Shown here: piece by piece, positions 8,886-21,745 of the stretch
How positions within the stretch are numbered: the stretch's first letter is position 1
Layout of the letters: each line of letters opens with the position of its first letter
Assembly: GCF_000378385.1 (NCBI RefSeq)
Contig: NZ_KB899660.1
Location: 1 to 64,000 of the forward strand
DNA: 64,000 bases
DNA from: Paenibacillus daejeonensis DSM 15491
Lineage (GTDB): Bacteria; Bacillota; Bacilli; Paenibacillales; Paenibacillaceae
Direction of reading: 5' to 3'
Translations under genes and position numbers: made by a program
Notes under the pieces: model-generated
The model's input: the letters and a program-made list of their open reading frames with translations, nothing else
Told to the model about the DNA's origin: nothing
Databases searched by the model: none

Positions 8886-9809
8886 GTGCCAATGAACGAG
8901 ACCATCATTCCTGTCTACGGGTCCAGTTATATGTATGCGGGCAAATGCTCAGTTGGTTTGTACCTCGACAAGACGACCAAGACGGCCATTCTAATGGACT
9001 CTGGCCCAGATGAGAGAACGGCGGAAGAGATTGATCATGCGTTGAGTCAAGAAGGGTTCAGCATCCGCGCAATTATTCATACCCATACGCACAATAGCAG
9101 TCGCGGCGGCGATGCCTATTATGCTCTGCGCTATCCGGAGATTCGGATCTACGCTACACCTTCTTCCTTGGGAAGGGGGCATGGCTTCGAGCATGGCTTA
9201 CGCAACGTAACGATTACAGAGCTGGGAGAGAATCTGAGACAGGAGCTTCTGGATGTCCTTCGTTTATTGAATGAGCGAGACGAGGAGGTTCAGATTGCAG
9301 GGGTGAACTTCCGAATCCTGCCATTGCCAGGCCACGACCCGGGCATGGTTGGTATTATGACGCCGGATCAAGTGTTGTATTGCGGCGATGCATTGTTCGG
9401 GGAACGAATTCTGCGCAAACAAACGATACTGCTCTATACTCATTTTGGCGCGGCCCGTCGTTCGTTTCGCAAGCTGGCCGCCATGCGTCCAAAAGCCTAT
9501 GTACTCTATCATGGGGGAATCTATCGGGACTTGTCACAGCTCATCAATCAACACTTGGAACGCTTCAATCGCTTGGTCCTCCAGACCGAGCAGCAGCTTG
9601 CGGAGCAATCAGTTACGGTAGAGCAGCTAGTACACAAGTTGATGCAAAACCATGCGCTGGAGGATGGAATTGAACAGTATTGGCTGGTGACAGAGATCGT
9701 TCATGCTTGTATCAACGAATTGCTGGAGCTGGACAGAGTGACTGTCAGCATCCATCAAGGAACGCTTCGCATTGGATTGAGAGAACACCTGACGGACAGG
9801 TCTGGTTAG
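8886..9809 (+). CDS. Metallo-beta-lactamase-fold protein with altered metal-binding motif
   Basis: 307 residues with the MBL fold order: beta strands with ILMDSGPDE, then IHTHTHNSSRGGD, then LPLPGHDPGMVGI and YCGDALFGE. The canonical HxHxDH motif is here HTHNSS: the Asp and third His are both Ser, while the later PGH His and the GD Asp are kept. One metal site is therefore probably lost or changed. A C-terminal extension of about 90 residues is helical. GTG at 8886 follows AGGAGGAGGG; an ATG two codons later is also possible. It sits 21 bp after the previous gene in the spore-surface operon. It could be a hydrolase with an unusual site or a non-catalytic binding protein; family relatives hydrolyse thioesters, phosphodiesters or lactones. 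Confidence 0.78.
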   Translation: MPMNETIIPVYGSSYMYAGKCSVGLYLDKTTKTAILMDSGPDERTAEEIDHALSQEGFSIRAIIHTHTHNSSRGGDAYYALRYPEIRIYATPSSLGRGHGFEHGLRNVTITELGENLRQELLDVLRLLNERDEEVQIAGVNFRILPLPGHDPGMVGIMTPDQVLYCGDALFGERILRKQTILLYTHFGAARRSFRKLAAMRPKAYVLYHGGIYRDLSQLINQHLERFNRLVLQTEQQLAEQSVTVEQLVHKLMQNHALEDGIEQYWLVTEIVHACINELLELDRVTVSIHQGTLRIGLREHLTDRSG

Positions 9810-9871
9810 AAATTGGTTAGCCACTCCCTCTACACTACAGATACAAGAAGGTTATCGAGAGGAGAGACGAT

Positions 9872-10174
9872 ATGCCCGCTCAGCAACAGGATTTACTTCA
9901 ACTCACAGCATCCATGTTTGATGTAATGAAGGCTCTATCTTCACGGATTAATGATCTGGAGGAGATGGAGTTTATCGACTGGGACCGATTCTTTAAATGG
10001 CAATTCATTATGGATAAATTCATTGCCGGCTGCGGCATTCCCGACACCATCCGCTCTTGTGTAGTAGATCAATTCATCCTCCCTGGATTGGAGAATGAAT
10101 TGACCTCTAATGAAGTTGCTGAAGGCATCCACGAATTTATCCGGAACCACCGCGAGAGCTGCGGACCCGCTTGA
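9872..10174 (+). CDS. Small unknown helical protein ending the spore-surface arm
   Basis: 100 residues, not recognised. It appears all-helical (LLQLTASMFDVMKALSSRIN, then WDRFFKWQFIMDKFIAG) with a compact C-terminal helix EVAEGIHEFIRNH. No signal peptide, membrane segment or known motif. ATG at 9872 is preceded by GAGAGGAGAG. It lies 62 bp after the MBL-fold gene and 18 bp before the convergent end of the hybrid kinase gene, so it closes the plus-strand operon. Function unknown; membership in the spore-surface system is inferred from position only. Confidence 0.7.
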   Translation: MPAQQQDLLQLTASMFDVMKALSSRINDLEEMEFIDWDRFFKWQFIMDKFIAGCGIPDTIRSCVVDQFILPGLENELTSNEVAEGIHEFIRNHRESCGPA

Positions 10175-10192
10175 TAATGAAGCAGGGACGTT

Positions 10193-13100
10193 TCATTCAT
10201 CATCATACAGCGGGATGTCAAAGGTTACCTCGGTACCGTTACTTCTATTACTCCTGATCGTCAACCCGCGGCCGTAAATTTGCAGGAGGCGTCGGTGAAT
10301 ATTGCTCAACCCGATTCCGCGTTTCTTGCCGGGATGATCGCCAGGCCATTTCAGTGCATCATCAATAACTTGTTGTTCCATACCGACGCCGTCATCGAGG
10401 ACTTCGATGGTCACGAGAGAACCTTTCGGCATGATCCGTATCGTTAGCGTACCATGTTTCAGAGATTTCGCTATCCCATGGCCCACTGCATTTTCTACCA
10501 GTGGCTGAATAGTCAGCGGTGGAAGTAGCAACTCAAGCTCTTCGGGGATGTCCCATACGACATTTAATCGATGCTGATATCGTTCCTGCTCAATGTACAA
10601 GTAATTTCTAACCAGTTCCAGTTCGTGCTCGATAGGCACAACTTCCTCGGTGTTCATGAAGTTGAAGCTGGTCTGCAGATAGGTAATGAATGCATCGGAC
10701 AATTGCTGCATCCTCGGAATATCCATATGACTGAGAGCCATAATCGCATTCAGTGTATTAAAAAAGAAATGAGGCTGAATCTGGGCTTGCAAGTATGCCG
10801 CCTCCATGCGGAGGCGCTCGTCAACGGATTGCTTCAGATGAATTAGCGAGGCAATGCGATGCTTCAGCTCCACCGCATCGACAGGTTTCATTACATAATC
10901 CGAGGCGCCTGCCAGGAACCCGGTATAAATATCGGTAGGCGTCCCACGTGCAGTTAACAACAGAATGGGCAACTCAGATATCGAGAAGCGTTCTCTGACT
11001 TGCCTGGTTAATTCATACCCTGACATGCCGGGCATCATCACGTCCGCAATTAAAAGATCCCATCGTCTATTCTGTAACTGCTGTAGGACTTCATTGGGTG
11101 AAGTAACAGTCACGAGATGGTAATTCCTCCCCGATAACATACCAGCTAATACCTTTAGATTGATGGGATCGTCATCCACAGCCAGAATTTGAGCCAAGTT
11201 GGCATGCGCGCGAGGCCCGGAGTCCTCTACTGACGCATGGTGGATGGAAGGCAAGCTGTTATCGACTGTCTGCATGGAGGCGGGCACAGCTCGGCGCTCT
11301 GGAGACGCCACATAAGGAAACATCAATTGAATGCTGGTTCCAGCGCCTGGTGACGATGCTGCCTGTATTTCACCGCCATGCAGCTCCACTAATTGTTTGA
11401 CGATACTCAATCCCAGTCCGAGCCCGCGGCTCGTCCGGATTTCGTCGCTTCCTTGCTCATAAGGTTCGAAGATGTGTTCCAGCAGAAATTCTCTCATGCC
11501 AATCCCCGTATCCAATACCGTCACTATAATGTGATCCCCGTTTCTCTCTCCCGAAACCGTAATCTGACCTTTGGGTGTGAATTTAATCGCATTATCCACC
11601 AGATTGTATAGAATCTGCACCAACCGCCGTTCATCGGCATGGATCTCTAGCTCCTGATCTTGAAGAGTGGACGTTAGCTGCACATCCTTGCCCTCAATCA
11701 TAAAGGAGAGCATATCGATCACTCCTGAGATCACTGCTTGCAATGACACATGCTCCTTATTCAAGATGATACGGCTCTCTCGCAAGCGAACCATATCCAG
11801 CAGATCCTCTACCAGCTGAGACATCCTACGGCCAATACGAACAATATCCTGCATTCTCTCTTGCTGCCGCTCGGTCTTGTCAGACTTCACATCCTCAGAG
11901 GCTTGATGGGCGATACTGATCATGCCGTGTAGTGGTGTCCTCAGCTCATGCGCCGTATTGGCTAAAAATTGGTCTTTGTGACGAATTTCAGATTGTAGCT
12001 TCTGATTAAGCTCGCGGATTTCCATAACATTGCGAAAGTACTGCTTGATCCAATAAGCAGATAAAGCAACAATAGCTGCGATGATATCGATGGGATAATA
12101 CATGTAATTCGAACTGCCCGTCAGTCCGTGGATAATACCCCAAACCGCGCTGGATATCGCGCTGGAGGCGGCGATTAGCAAATACATCGCATCCTTGTGA
12201 CGTTCCAATGCCATCTTCATGAATAGGTAGAGCGCTGTAATCATTGGCAAAATGTACAGCAGATCAGACAAGCGATAATGAACAGCAGCATACACAAACT
12301 CTATCGGGACAAACAGCACAAATAAAATGAACAAGCTGATGGCGAGGCGATACAAAAAATAGATGACTGACCTGGGGTTTGCATGAATCAGGTTTCTGGC
12401 AATGGCAAGTAAAAAGCAAGAGAAAAGCACATAGGAAATCGTTTTTAATTTAATTAACCATGTAAAATTAAAGGGAAGCCAACTACTTAGGATGACATCG
12501 TGGTCCGTGGCGATTAGAAGAGCGGCAAACAAAGATAGCATTGAGAAATAAAACAACGCGCGCTGCTTAGTGTGAAAACAAAATAGGATGAATGCGTAAA
12601 TGGCATGAAGAAGCAGTAAGATAAACGTTGTCTTCTGAAGATCCAGCGAGATCCCACTCTCTTGCGCAACGCTTTCGCTTGAACCCAAATAAATCGAGCG
12701 CGTAATCCCCCCGCTATATGGATCATCAAAATTTGCCACTCGTATCAAAATGTCCAGCTCAGTAGCACCTTGCAACGCATAAGGGACTGTAAAAGCTTGT
12801 CGCTCCGGAGTATATTTCTCCTGTATAGCCTCGGTTTTACCAAGCGTTAGTACAAGTTGTCCATTGATTTCAATTTCAACCGAAGATTGAATCTTACTGT
12901 TCCATAAAGATATTTCTTCTAGGGAACTGTCAAGCAGAACCAGTAGACGATACGTACCGTACCCGTAAGAACCAGAAGACGGAAATGCCTGATCCCAGCT
13001 TCCAGGAACAGTTACGACCTGTACAACATCCTCGCGAGAATGATTTATATCCTCACGGGAGAGCAACTGGTTAGGGTAGAAGAGCCATTCACCATCCAGA

Positions 13101-13285
13101 GAAAAGGGACCTTTGCTCCACAGATCCGATTCCCCCAAGTCAAGAAAACCTTGCACCGCATACGGTTCTTCCGGTAAGCCGAAGCGCTCATTCCACAGCC
13201 AACGCCCCCCAAGCAACAGGAGCATGCAAAGCAAGAGAATTGGCAACACACGACGATAAATGTAAGGTGTTTGTAACTTAGTCAT
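10193..13285 (-). CDS. Hybrid sensor kinase: 7TM-DISM sensor, HisKA kinase, receiver, LytS-type kinase
   Basis: A 1030-residue membrane protein. Residues about 12-28 form a first membrane helix; 40-200 an extracellular sugar-binding-like 7TMR-DISM domain (PGSWDQ, YGTYRL); about 215-400 a seven-helix membrane block. Then come a HisKA domain with His446 in FLANTAHELRTP, an HATPase with NLVDNAIKF and GLGLGLSIV, a receiver domain (VDDDPIN; phospho-acceptor Asp in IADVMMPG), and a second kinase-like unit of the His_kinase type (QIQPHFFFNTLNA) with its own HATPase (IQPLVENAVGHG). Such double-kinase architecture suggests a phosphorelay. It diverges from the SARP-type regulator at 13450, its likely partner. 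ATG at 13285 has only a weak ribosome-binding site. The signal is unknown; DISM domains often bind carbohydrate-like ligands. Confidence 0.9.
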   Translation of the reverse strand: MTKLQTPYIYRRVLPILLLCMLLLLGGRWLWNERFGLPEEPYAVQGFLDLGESDLWSKGPFSLDGEWLFYPNQLLSREDINHSREDVVQVVTVPGSWDQAFPSSGSYGYGTYRLLVLLDSSLEEISLWNSKIQSSVEIEINGQLVLTLGKTEAIQEKYTPERQAFTVPYALQGATELDILIRVANFDDPYSGGITRSIYLGSSESVAQESGISLDLQKTTFILLLLHAIYAFILFCFHTKQRALFYFSMLSLFAALLIATDHDVILSSWLPFNFTWLIKLKTISYVLFSCFLLAIARNLIHANPRSVIYFLYRLAISLFILFVLFVPIEFVYAAVHYRLSDLLYILPMITALYLFMKMALERHKDAMYLLIAASSAISSAVWGIIHGLTGSSNYMYYPIDIIAAIVALSAYWIKQYFRNVMEIRELNQKLQSEIRHKDQFLANTAHELRTPLHGMISIAHQASEDVKSDKTERQQERMQDIVRIGRRMSQLVEDLLDMVRLRESRIILNKEHVSLQAVISGVIDMLSFMIEGKDVQLTSTLQDQELEIHADERRLVQILYNLVDNAIKFTPKGQITVSGERNGDHIIVTVLDTGIGMREFLLEHIFEPYEQGSDEIRTSRGLGLGLSIVKQLVELHGGEIQAASSPGAGTSIQLMFPYVASPERRAVPASMQTVDNSLPSIHHASVEDSGPRAHANLAQILAVDDDPINLKVLAGMLSGRNYHLVTVTSPNEVLQQLQNRRWDLLIADVMMPGMSGYELTRQVRERFSISELPILLLTARGTPTDIYTGFLAGASDYVMKPVDAVELKHRIASLIHLKQSVDERLRMEAAYLQAQIQPHFFFNTLNAIMALSHMDIPRMQQLSDAFITYLQTSFNFMNTEEVVPIEHELELVRNYLYIEQERYQHRLNVVWDIPEELELLLPPLTIQPLVENAVGHGIAKSLKHGTLTIRIMPKGSLVTIEVLDDGVGMEQQVIDDALKWPGDHPGKKRGIGLSNIHRRLLQIYGRGLTIRSNRSNGTEVTFDIPLYDDE

Positions 13286-13449
13286 AAACTATAGTACATT
13301 CAACACCAATTAACCAAATCCTTTCGCATTATTACTCATGTAAAAAAAATTTCATTGCCTCGAATTTAAGTTCTATCACAGAATCAATAGTGGTAAGATA
13401 CGGTACATAACTGGATTAGCCCAATATAATGCAACTATGGAGTGGTCAT

Positions 13450-14580
13450 ATGCGTGCAATTCTGGTGGATGATGAACTACTCGCGCTTGAGCGGCTTCAA
13501 CATTTATTGAGAAACATAGATAAATGCCAGGTGATTGGTGTCCATACGAATTCCCGGCTAGCTCTTAAACAAATCAAAGATGAGCAGCCCGACGTGGTCT
13601 TCCTGGACATTCACATGCCAGGACTGAATGGCATTGAAGCGGCCGCACAGATTCGAAGCGTCGCCAGTTCGACAGATGTCATTTTTACAACGGCTCATCA
13701 TGATTATGCTCTGGCAGCTTACGAACTTGAAGTTCTGGATTATATTGTGAAGCCAGTGACCCGAGAGCGACTACATAAGGCACTGCGCTTGCTAAAAAGA
13801 AGGCGGCTTAGCCCATCGGGAGAAGATATTGATGAAGTTTTAATAACTGTGCATTGTTTGGGTGATCTGACGATAAGCCACAACACAGAGGAGAAGCCGC
13901 TACGGATTAAATTTCGTACCGCTAAGATCAAAGAGTTGTTCGCCTACCTCCTGCACAATCGCGGGAAATCAGTCAACCGCGATGGTTTGTTGGACATGCT
14001 GTGGCCGGAACTTGACGAGCGAAGAGCAATCGCCAATTTGTATACCAGCATTAATCGGTTGCGTACCCAATTAAATGATTTGCTCGGCGAGCAAATCATT
14101 ACCATCCATTACGCAATGTACAATTATGTATTGGATATGGGCCTTGTATCACTGGACACAGAGAGGTGGGAGAACCAATGGAATGGGCTGGCCCCCCTTG
14201 ATTCCGAGACGGTGGAAGATCATAAGCAAATTGTCGACAAGTATACGGGGAAATATTTTGCAGAACAAGATTACAGCTGGTGTGAATCTGAAAGACAACG
14301 TTTGCATATTATGTGGCGCAGTACCGCGTCGGCGCTTGCTCAGTGGTACATTCAATTCAATTACCACCAAGAAGCACTAGCCGTGTATCGACGGATACAA
14401 GAGTTTGAGCCGTGGCTGGAGGACATTGCGCTTGCGCTTATGCAACTGTATGACCATTTGAATCTTCCTCAAGAAGTAGAAGCCCAATACACGAATCTTG
14501 TCTCCTTATTGTCTGCGGAAACGGGGGGGAGGCCTGGATTCGAAATCGAACGCTGGTATGAAGAATGGGCCGCTAAGTAA
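13450..14580 (+). CDS. Response regulator with winged-helix and BTAD (SARP-like) domains
   Basis: 376 residues. A receiver domain (ILVDDE at 4-9, phospho-acceptor Asp53 in FLDIHMPG, VKPVT switch Lys) is followed by a winged-helix DNA-binding domain (FAYLLHNRGKSVNRDGLLDML) and a C-terminal bacterial transcriptional activation domain of TPR type (LAQWYIQFNYHQEALAVYRRI). This REC-wHTH-BTAD layout is known from Paenibacillus and relatives next to 7TM-DISM kinases. The ATG at 13450 follows GGAG; an earlier frame start at 13429 has no ribosome-binding site. It is divergent from the hybrid kinase and lies upstream of the two collagen genes, so it may control them, but no operator could be identified. 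Confidence 0.86.
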   Translation: MRAILVDDELLALERLQHLLRNIDKCQVIGVHTNSRLALKQIKDEQPDVVFLDIHMPGLNGIEAAAQIRSVASSTDVIFTTAHHDYALAAYELEVLDYIVKPVTRERLHKALRLLKRRRLSPSGEDIDEVLITVHCLGDLTISHNTEEKPLRIKFRTAKIKELFAYLLHNRGKSVNRDGLLDMLWPELDERRAIANLYTSINRLRTQLNDLLGEQIITIHYAMYNYVLDMGLVSLDTERWENQWNGLAPLDSETVEDHKQIVDKYTGKYFAEQDYSWCESERQRLHIMWRSTASALAQWYIQFNYHQEALAVYRRIQEFEPWLEDIALALMQLYDHLNLPQEVEAQYTNLVSLLSAETGGRPGFEIERWYEEWAAK

Positions 14581-14740
14581 TCAATAGACTAAAGCGATTA
14601 AATAACGGGTGAGATGGCAAGCCTTACAAGGTGGTTGTGTTTGCTTGCGCCAACAAGGTTCTCCATTACATTAAAACCATAGTAATGTGATTTGTGGTTT
14701 TCGCAATCAATCCTAGCAATGCCATTTTTATAGTTCGAAA

Positions 14741-14794
14741 TCAAACAAAACGCATGCCCTTCGACATCGGTTGAAGGGCATGCGTTTTGTTTGA
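14741..14794. terminator. Strong inverted repeat, likely terminator
   Basis: A perfect 22-bp inverted repeat (14741-14762 and 14773-14794) around a 10-base loop, with A-rich and T-rich flanks within the arms (caaaacg / cgttttg). It can terminate transcription from either side and lies in the 389-bp gap between the SARP regulator and the collagen gene. The rest of that gap holds only the promoter candidate near 14914. Confidence 0.75.
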
Positions 14795-14913
14795 TGGAGT
14801 TTAGCGATTACAGGAGTAATCCATGGGCTTCTCTTTTTGTCTTGCCATACAAATTAAGCGTACCAAAAATCATTGTTACAGAAAACAAAATGAAAATTAG
14901 GCCTTTACAAGTT

Positions 14914-14941
14914 ACACTATCAAGCACAAGAAAATAGAATA
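14914..14941 (+). promoter_or_regulatory. Candidate sigma-K promoter for collagen gene at 14970
   Basis: AC at 14914-14915, 17 bases, then AATAGAATA at 14933-14941. This matches the sigma-K consensus (CATAnnnTA) except for A in place of the first C. It lies about 12 bases before the GAGGAGG ribosome-binding site, so the leader would be very short. The same AC-N17 geometry is found upstream of the gene at 5882. Confidence 0.45.
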
Positions 14942-14957
14942 ATGTATCTTCGTGTGA

Positions 14958-16994
<2,037 letters not shown>

Positions 16995-17053
16995 GCATTA
17001 CATTTTAAGAAATGGAGCGGGGGTGTAGGTAATGGTCAACCTGCACCTCCTAA

Positions 17054-19108
<2,055 letters not shown>

Positions 19109-19197
19109 TACCTCCCTTGAACTCACCAGACCCCGCTGGTAAACCTCAGAATGTTGAGAGTGGTCATGACAGCGGGGTATTTGTCTGAGGAACCGGA

Positions 19198-19250
19198 ACA
19201 CCTTCAAATCGGCAGGGAGCTTAATTCCCTAACCACTTGAAGGTGTTTTA
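19198..19250 (+). terminator. Candidate terminator after the collagen genes
   Basis: ACACCTTCAA (19198-19207) pairs with TTGAAGGTGT (19237-19246), with an inner AGGGA/TTCCCT pairing, and a short T run follows. A second weaker stem (ACCCCGCT at 19130, AGCGGGGT at 19171) lies upstream. Both would end the collagen transcript. Confidence 0.6.
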
Positions 19251-19478
19251 CTGGTATTATAAAATCTGAATTAGAAATCCAGGATGATCTGATTGAGAAT
19301 AAAAAATGACGCTTTTCTCAACTAATCGATCGACAACTTTATTATAAATCGGAAATTTCGCGGCTATGATGAGCATTAAGTGAATGAATTCCTGGATATG
19401 ATTATTGTGGATTATCGAATATTCGAACGACTCTCGCCTAACCGAACCAAGGCCGGCCGATTATTTTGCGGGACAAGT

Positions 19479-20051
19479 GCGCATGAAGCCTTTATTCGAT
19501 GCGCCGGAGCCTGTTCGCTTACAAGAACATTTTTGACTGGATGTTCGCGCAATCCAGACACACAGCGACTAGCTCAGCCACACTGTCTGTTCCAGCAGTT
19601 GTGCAGTTTGGGGATACCTTCGATGTGACCTACGGACTTGAAAGCCTCAAACAGGGAGTGTATGCACAGGACATCACAATCAAATACGATGCGGCTAAGC
19701 TAGAGCTTGTGGGTCAGCCCGTATCGTTGGTCAAGCTCACCCTCAAGGCAAAGAATACAGCTGGTATTGCGGATAACGCAGTAACACTTGTCATACTTGC
19801 GGATGGCGAGGATTAGAGGCAGAAGTGGATGGAAATACCCGCGCCGTTGAAATTCGCAATCCTGTTGTACCAGGTGATTTCAACGATGACAACAGAGTTA
19901 GCGTTGGTGACCTGGCACTCGTTGCGAAAGCTTATGGCAAAACATTGAATAGTCCGGATTGGAACGCGTGAAGAAGTACGAAATCAATAATGATGGAACG
20001 ATCGACATTGGCGACCTTTCCGCATTGGCTCGTCTTATTCTGACTAACTAA
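19479..20051 (+). pseudogene. Decayed secreted esterase with cohesin-like and dockerin domains (3' remnant)
   Basis: The pieces read in order but in three frames. First come HEA and then AYKNIFDWMFAQSRH, typical of the C-terminus of secreted alpha/beta-hydrolase esterases. Next is a cohesin-like start (LSVPAVVQFGDTFDVTYGLE, YAQDITIKYDAAKLELVG) that jumps to VKLTLKAKNTAGIADNAVT, so its middle is missing. Last are two dockerin-type calcium loops: DFNDDNRVSVGDLALVAKAY and, after another frameshift, INNDGTIDIGDLSALARLIL. Frame changes lie near 19815 and 19968. A one-base loss in GCG-TG at the second site restores the reading NAVKKYEINNDG. The cohesin and dockerin assignments are family-level matches by eye. 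Confidence 0.7.
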
Positions 20052-20107
20052 TAAAATTAAAAATCAAGCCCCGCAGTGGGATATACAAGTGAACAGGTAC
20101 ACGGACG

Positions 20108-20137
20108 GAAAACGGAAGGCTGCGGCCTTCCGTTTTC
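20108..20137. terminator. Hairpin terminator
   Basis: Perfect 13-bp inverted repeat GAAAACGGAAGGC / GCCTTCCGTTTTC with a 4-base loop, followed by T-rich sequence. It sits just after the esterase-dockerin remnant and before the convergent XRE gene, so it may serve both. Confidence 0.7.
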
Positions 20138-20194
20138 TCATGGTCTTATTTAGTAAGTTGCCTTGTTAGCATGTGCTGAATTACTTATTGCTGT

Positions 20195-20431
20195 TCAAGA
20201 GCGCTTTTGAGCACGGGGAGGGTAAGGGGCTTTTTGATCCGCGCGGCCAAGTAAGTAGTCAATACTCGTTTGATGGAAATCGGCTAATCCGATTAAAAGC
20301 GCTGTAGGAATATCCAACTTCCCTCGTTCGTAATCGCTGTAGATTCTCTGTTTGATGTTTAGATATTCGCACAGTTTTTCTTGTGATAAGTCTTTATCTT
20401 CACGCATGTTCCTTATTCGTTCATAAATCAC
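20195..20431 (-). CDS. XRE-family helix-turn-helix regulator
   Basis: 78 residues, almost all one HTH_XRE domain: IRNMREDKDLSQEKLCEYLNI then QRIYSDYERGKLDIPT and SIDYLLGRAD, the usual five-helix cI/Cro-type layout. The C-terminus is a short basic tail. ATG at 20431; AGGTGAG lies upstream. It diverges from a small unknown gene at 20511. A short palindrome (AGTGT-N5-ACACT) in the gap could be its operator. It is a likely local repressor; the target is unknown. Confidence 0.85.
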   Translation of the reverse strand: MIYERIRNMREDKDLSQEKLCEYLNIKQRIYSDYERGKLDIPTALLIGLADFHQTSIDYLLGRADQKAPYPPRAQKRS

Positions 20432-20484
20432 AGCTACTCACCTCAAGATGAGTATAGTTCAGCGGGTAATCCACATTTACTTTC

Positions 20485-20499
20485 AGTGTGTTATACACT
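20485..20499. promoter_or_regulatory. Small palindrome between divergent XRE and unknown gene
   Basis: AGTGT-GTTAT-ACACT, a 5+5 bp inverted repeat just upstream of the gene at 20511 and in the 79-bp divergent gap of the XRE regulator. XRE repressors bind such short dyads. The site is short enough to be chance. Confidence 0.3.
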
Positions 20500-20510
20500 A
20501 GAATTTCAAA

Positions 20511-20822
20511 ATGGCAGCTCTAACAGTCCTTTATCTGAAACGAAAACGGTTAGGACTTAACTATGAAGAAACGCTTGTTTTGGCGGATGAAATGTTGCGG
20601 GTCGTTTTAGATTATCAGCGTATCGAAGAGGAGGTCATACTGGAAGACGATAAATCATTAGTGAACAAGGGCGGGCGTAGAGCGCTAGGTCAATTATCAG
20701 TGCAGCAATTGTTGGACATTTTGGAGTCAGCTCAGCAAGTGAACGTAGACCAACCTTTTCTGGATGAGTTGTTCAAGGAACTAAGACGTAAGCTGACTCA
20801 ACAGAAATATAGCAACTATTAG
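20511..20822 (+). CDS. Small unknown protein divergent from the XRE regulator
   Basis: 103 residues, not recognised. It is charged and helical (YLKRKRLGLNYEETLVLADEM split over two helices, then LLDILESAQQVNVDQPFLDELFKEL). No signal peptide or membrane helix. ATG at 20511 has no clear ribosome-binding site, so expression may be weak or leaderless. It is divergent from the XRE gene, which may regulate it. Coding is supported by its length and amino-acid composition only. Confidence 0.6.
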   Translation: MAALTVLYLKRKRLGLNYEETLVLADEMLRVVLDYQRIEEEVILEDDKSLVNKGGRRALGQLSVQQLLDILESAQQVNVDQPFLDELFKELRRKLTQQKYSNY

Positions 20823-20909
20823 AATGCAAAATAAGAAAGCGATTAAAAGGAATATTTGAGTATGCTTGAGAAAGTATTAGAAAACAAATGGATCACTTAA
20901 CAAGTGTAA

Positions 20910-21548
20910 TTACTTGTTTTTTCGTTTGTTAACTTCAATCGTAATAAACTCGGGTAAATAGTCGGGCGTACATCCTTTGGATACCATTTGACCTCTGTAA
21001 AGACCTGTTTTCTCACCAAGATTAATACAACGGGCACGATAACTCTCATCATAAACGCCGATCCAGCCGGCAGTGAAATTCATCGCCCATTGAACTTCCG
21101 GTTCTTCCGTCGTAATATTAGCCTCCATATTAGATAATAAGTCTTCGGTGTTATCAGGCGGCGTTTGCCCCGTCCATCTGAGTCGGGCTTGATAATACCA
21201 GAATACGCGCCTTTGAAGAGCAGAGGGGCTACTTTCCCATGATTCCATCATGGCAATGGTCTTCTTGTCTTTAGAGAGCTGATTAGCCATTAACCAATCC
21301 ATTAGGTAATTTCGCTCATCAAACGGGTGCGTCTGCATATCCTGATCCAGCTTATTGAGCACTTCCTGTGAGAGAAGTTTCTTATCCATAATCAAGATAG
21401 CTAATAGTCTGGGTAGATACTCTTTGGTTGACCAAAGCTCCATAGCAAGTTTATGGTCTTTTTTGATGTCCTTTGCGATCTTTCGCAAGTCGCCTAGTTT
21501 GGTGTTACTATTGATCTGAGCTAGAATGTTTTCTTTACCTTCACTCAT
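20910..21548 (-). CDS. AlkD-like DNA alkylation repair family protein
   Basis: 212 residues of HEAT-like helical repeats: LGDLRKIAKDIKKDHKLAMELW, WSTKEYLPRLLAILIMDKKLL in two parts, NYLMDWLMANQLSK and VFWYYQARLRWTGQ. The pattern 'ELW....E....A' and the 'D.....NW/D.L' segment fit the DNA alkylation repair (AlkD-like) superfamily. Members flip out or excise bulky alkylated bases without pinching the base; some are only structural homologs, so activity is not certain. ATG at 21548 has a weak AAGGGG upstream. It stands alone, without a linked DNA-repair gene. Confidence 0.72.
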   Translation of the reverse strand: MSEGKENILAQINSNTKLGDLRKIAKDIKKDHKLAMELWSTKEYLPRLLAILIMDKKLLSQEVLNKLDQDMQTHPFDERNYLMDWLMANQLSKDKKTIAMMESWESSPSALQRRVFWYYQARLRWTGQTPPDNTEDLLSNMEANITTEEPEVQWAMNFTAGWIGVYDESYRARCINLGEKTGLYRGQMVSKGCTPDYLPEFITIEVNKRKNK

Positions 21549-21699
21549 GTTTACAACCCCTTACTATAGCTTTTTTTATAGTGTACCATTTGGGAAGCGA
21601 GAACCACGCCAGTCGTGATTTTTTCTTGGGTACTTTCATGTAACCAGGGTACAAATTAGTGCCTTCTTCTCAAAAAAAGCTTTTGCATGCATACTTATA

Positions 21700-21719
21700 C
21701 TGTGGTTAATTAAGCACAG
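21700..21719. promoter_or_regulatory. Inverted repeat upstream of azoreductase, possible operator
   Basis: CTGTG-N10-CACAG just 27 bases before the azoreductase start and next to a TATACT box at 21696. Redox-sensing MarR/HxlR regulators often bind such repeats, and a HxlR gene lies directly downstream of the azoreductase. Regulation is inferred. Confidence 0.35.
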
Positions 21720-21745
21720 ATAATGAATGTGGAGGCTGAAGAAAT

